A stretch of DNA of 19,420 bases from Pinguiococcus pyrenoidosus (Eukaryota; Sar; Pinguiophyceae; Pinguiochrysidales; Pinguiochrysidaceae), in contig JAAMXY010003098.1 in NCBI GenBank assembly GCA_019677205.1, forward strand, positions 1 through 19,420, in the 5' to 3' direction. The notes below the pieces were generated by a model. That model had not been told where the DNA came from and did not search any database. It saw only the letters and a program-made list of their open reading frames with translations. This document shows, piece after piece, positions 18,101 to 19,420 of this stretch; the stretch's first letter is position 1; each line of letters begins with the position of its first letter. The translations under genes were made by a program, and so were the position numbers.

Positions 18101-18832
18101 GCCTAGGGAGTGACCGCAGAATATGAAGCGCGTTGCTTCAACTTTATTCGCTGCTCGCAGCAAGGGCAAATGTGGAATCTGTTGTGCTCGGGACAAGAAT
18201 CCACTGTGTGCTCCTGCTGATAGCACAGGGTCATGTTGAACGTGTACCTCAACGTTCGTATTCCAGTCGTTCTCCAAATGAGTGCCTGCAAAGCCACAGA
18301 ATGCTATTGTCTTCTGAAGGTGGGCAAATTGAACGACCGTGAATATATACTTTTGCGGGAAGTTTGCATCCCCGGTCATGAGTGTCTCGAAGATAAGAGG
18401 CGCGTGGGACTGCTTGAATGCGGTGGCCTCCTGCAGAAACCGCTCACTTGTTCGTTCCCAGTACGCCAATTTAGAGACCCATAGGGCAGTGTCCAACTCA
18501 TGGAGCAAAACGGGCATTTCCCGTCTTTCCAACTCCTCGCGCAGCTTTTGGCGTTTCTCTCGTTTCCCTTGTACGCGGAGGGGCACGAGCTCTTCCAGGA
18601 AGTCACTCTGAAGCTCGTCATCATCGCCTAAACGAGTCCAGAGCTCCCTAACCTGTGAAACACTTTTCGCGCCCTTCCTAACGGCCGTTTCGACCATCTC
18701 AGAAGCACGACGTTCATCGATTGTAGAGAAAAAGTTCATGAGCTCTAGTTTGACACTTTCGCTATCTCGCCGGGTGTGCGTAGAGACTCGTTGCTCTTCT
18801 TCCTGCGACTCATACTCTTCCTTTTCTTCCAT
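15146..18832 (-). CDS. Class-3 lipase fused to a membrane segment and a P-loop GTPase
   Basis: The product is 1228 aa, intronless, from ATG 18832-18830 to TAG 15148-15146. N-terminal about 160 residues are charged and helical. The lipase_3 domain (about 160-455) has AFCGFAGTHLENDW, AHSGFLSRA, nucleophile Ser242 in FCGHSLGGAVSHL, SCGFGSPFIGD, candidate Asp307 in NDEDPVPRLL and candidate His444 in ADHGCTSYQQAL. A beta-rich region follows (about 555-635; YTVIGSNLDFLDMTAFKL). A hydrophobic helix at about 828-851 (GVATGALFSVALVGIVWLYPLL) is a likely membrane anchor. The G domain starts at about 961: G1 GSQDAGKTT (969-977), G2-like TTGIGHTTKAT, G3 LLDTPG (1014-1019); G4 is degenerate (CCNRS instead of NKxD). 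It resembles TRAFAC/dynamin- or IRG-like GTPases. Function is unknown: lipid hydrolysis at a membrane under nucleotide control is inference. Codon use is more A/T-rich than in the other genes. Confidence 0.88.
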   Translation of the reverse strand: MEEKEEYESQEEEQRVSTHTRRDSESVKLELMNFFSTIDERRASEMVETAVRKGAKSVSQVRELWTRLGDDDELQSDFLEELVPLRVQGKREKRQKLREELERREMPVLLHELDTALWVSKLAYWERTSERFLQEATAFKQSHAPLIFETLMTGDANFPQKYIFTVVQFAHLQKTIAFCGFAGTHLENDWNTNVEVHVQHDPVLSAGAHSGFLSRAQQIPHLPLLRAANKVEATRFIFCGHSLGGAVSHLVTARVLRNMSSVPLDLAIDIISCGFGSPFIGDSSFKEQLEGGTKVAEHLITIVNDEDPVPRLLNLAATAQRLLKDSGAIAADTVNLLKALSSDVFGIVGTNEGGNLLSSSSSDSLPSRLGSASSKAADFIIARADVYCPVGTYLLLDKEGNIEHVNSWEDKDQRLAASLGPAKLLRSQIEMVRSQVDYNAVADHGCTSYQQALKHASEKAAERVRTEKMRLRQLEREGRVPQRELEQKLPSRLSAILPQAELAAETRDRKIGVAVEKKPSRSGPSFAFQPAAPPTVFERHLSLRSRAIAAEWRSIPVSLRPDVRAEKCHCEVSADMRTYTVIGSNLDFLDMTAFKLTVQDAEWSALVVEDEAPTMVTENGGQVLRIFEKLVPSYEEDATEDQRTKTKPEASSKLEFVSLVKSHGPPERSDRVYLKLLPEQFRSLDINETYQPVTFDKTFFIRAIKFAAVEKILLSNHVKPTPASDAVPEAAEALACNRDHVTIEELLHQFQEVILKAESATEYLKDFKDRPSYDRFCVAGLEAVVSPDDLDLSSIGEIHRGILITAAAWCAPKHAIYLETIARKALRFFGVATGALFSVALVGIVWLYPLLRDWHDYATEKYDHRASYYSGVQTLLQLIQNKIAAASQLTLSVSPTKNEDNLVDFLCRMEHADGDGIRVPATTPMEMRWSSEIRLTKSSQAEFRDRLNAIRIINQLRHRMNMRLVAVMGSQDAGKTTLISQITMSETLKLRTGTTGIGHTTKATVVPLSEGVALLDTPGTTSTTYRIAEVFQSSALVCSKLYIFMRKDLTDLEDDDMKRIFQIWDSATVPPKILMCCNRSLGYLHDASGKTVHTRNSVEKLREDMERRLKAEYKEKTKTNADPGTLNAEKLDEDLDRRTKGLKVVFVDLAKSREELDSVCGPGMIWMAKDICTEWLLPNIGEARSDRDLQERIDNIDFHRWKELDSLSIEQQMGNADNLDGDSKSDSQ

Positions 18833-19335
18833 TTGAGAAATTGTAGTTCTGAGCCCAGAATCTCTGCGTAACCACAGAAGAGAAATATCCAAATACTGGT
18901 GTTATGGCGCCGCTGCGATTGCGTCGACAGGTGTCCGTCCAAAAACCAAGATGACGTAAGCTCTTGCTTCAAGCTGTTCAGCAAAAAGAAGCAAAGCATC
19001 AACAAAATGGAACACCAACGAAAATGCAAAAATAAGTCCAATCAAAACCTCGCCCCCATTCCTGCAGCAAATCGTCCAAAGACGTAAAAAAAAAGCCAGA
19101 ATGCCCCCAAATCAAAATCATAACGAAAATACACCGAAACTACAGATGCAATACAGAGGAAGTCACAACGATATGTTACAGGTGAGCAGCCGATTCGAAC
19201 ATAAATCAAAGACGTGTGTGTTCCTGTTGTAGAGTGCGTGTGCGCTTAAGACCTTTGGTGGCCATTTTCATCACTTCAATGATCAACACCTCTCCATGAT
19301 GAAGGTGGGAGCTCAAAATACTTGAAGGACGCCGT
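18833..19335. other. Subtelomeric spacer and 5' region of the lipase-GTPase gene
   Basis: The 503-bp stretch is A/C-rich on the plus strand. It contains no recognisable subtelomeric repeat. On the minus strand, in the reading frame of the lipase-GTPase gene, there is an unbroken hydrophobic segment at about 18947-19090 (VLIGLIFAFSLVFHFVDALLLF) that could be an upstream exon; see findings. A run of nine A at 19086-19094 lies at its upstream edge. Confidence 0.5.
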
Positions 19336-19420
19336 TGGGTTAGGGTAAGGGTTAGGGTTAGGGTTAGGGTTAGGGTTAGGGTTAGGGTTAGGGTTAGGGT
19401 TAGGGTTAGGGTTAGGGTTA
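19336..19420 (+). repeat. Telomere, (TTAGGG)n
   Basis: About 14 units of TTAGGG run to the window end; the second is the variant TAAGGG, the rest are perfect. The G-rich strand points outward, as expected at the right end of a chromosome. The true telomere is probably longer than the assembled portion. Confidence 0.98.

Noticed and set aside
19184-19204. tRNA T-arm-like GATTCGAAC in the subtelomeric spacer
   Set aside because: The flanking bases do not pair into a T stem, and no acceptor or anticodon stem is present around it.

Overview
The window is the right end of a eukaryotic chromosome. The last ~85 bases are a (TTAGGG)n telomere, with the G-rich strand running 5'->3' off the end. Genes are protein-coding and compact. 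Some carry short GT-AG introns (about 70-170 nt), typically with GTGAGT or GTGCGT donors. Two neighbouring genes begin with a signal peptide followed by a phenylalanine-containing cleavage motif (ASS-F, EA-F) and a basic, Ser/Pro-rich stretch. This is the bipartite presequence that sends nuclear-encoded proteins into complex plastids of red-algal origin. I therefore infer an alga with a secondary red plastid: an ochrophyte stramenopile is most likely, a haptophyte or cryptophyte is possible. The species cannot be named from the sequence.

Layout. 1-1690 (-): 3'-truncated, plastid-targeted protein with two AlgH/YqgE (UPF0301/DUF179) domains. 1691-2033: divergent promoter region with an A/T-rich core and two E2F-type GGCGGGAAA sites. 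2034-3914 (+): Deg/HtrA serine protease, two exons, probably plastid. 4074-5558 (-): PX-domain protein with an EF-hand-like C-terminal part, convergent with Deg. 5559-6326: divergent intergenic region with a cluster of ACTGTT hexamers. 6327-10958 (+): ATAD5/Elg1, large subunit of the PCNA-unloading clamp loader, with an arginine in place of the Walker A lysine and added Tudor-like modules. 10959-11368: convergent spacer with two short tandem duplications. 11369-14119 (-): AAAP-family amino-acid transporter, which I reconstruct as eight exons, with a ~200-residue loop insertion that contains octapeptide repeats. About 14387-14745 (+): broken fragment of a DUF4246-like gene. 15146-18832 (-): a 1228-residue intronless fusion of a class-3 lipase, a membrane segment and a P-loop GTPase. 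Its start codon lies about 500 bp from the telomere.

Composition changes along the window. From 1 to about 14.2 kb it is clearly GC-rich. From about 14.25 kb to the telomere it is visibly more A/T-rich, with a relaxed third codon position. The last gene and the DUF4246 fragment therefore look like a distinct subtelomeric, accessory compartment.

The genes do not form one pathway. The AlgH-like and Deg genes share a short divergent promoter and a predicted plastid address, so joint regulation is plausible. The most unusual element is the telomere-proximal lipase-GTPase fusion. It combines a lipid-hydrolase module, a membrane anchor and a nucleotide switch in one chain, an arrangement I cannot assign to a named family.
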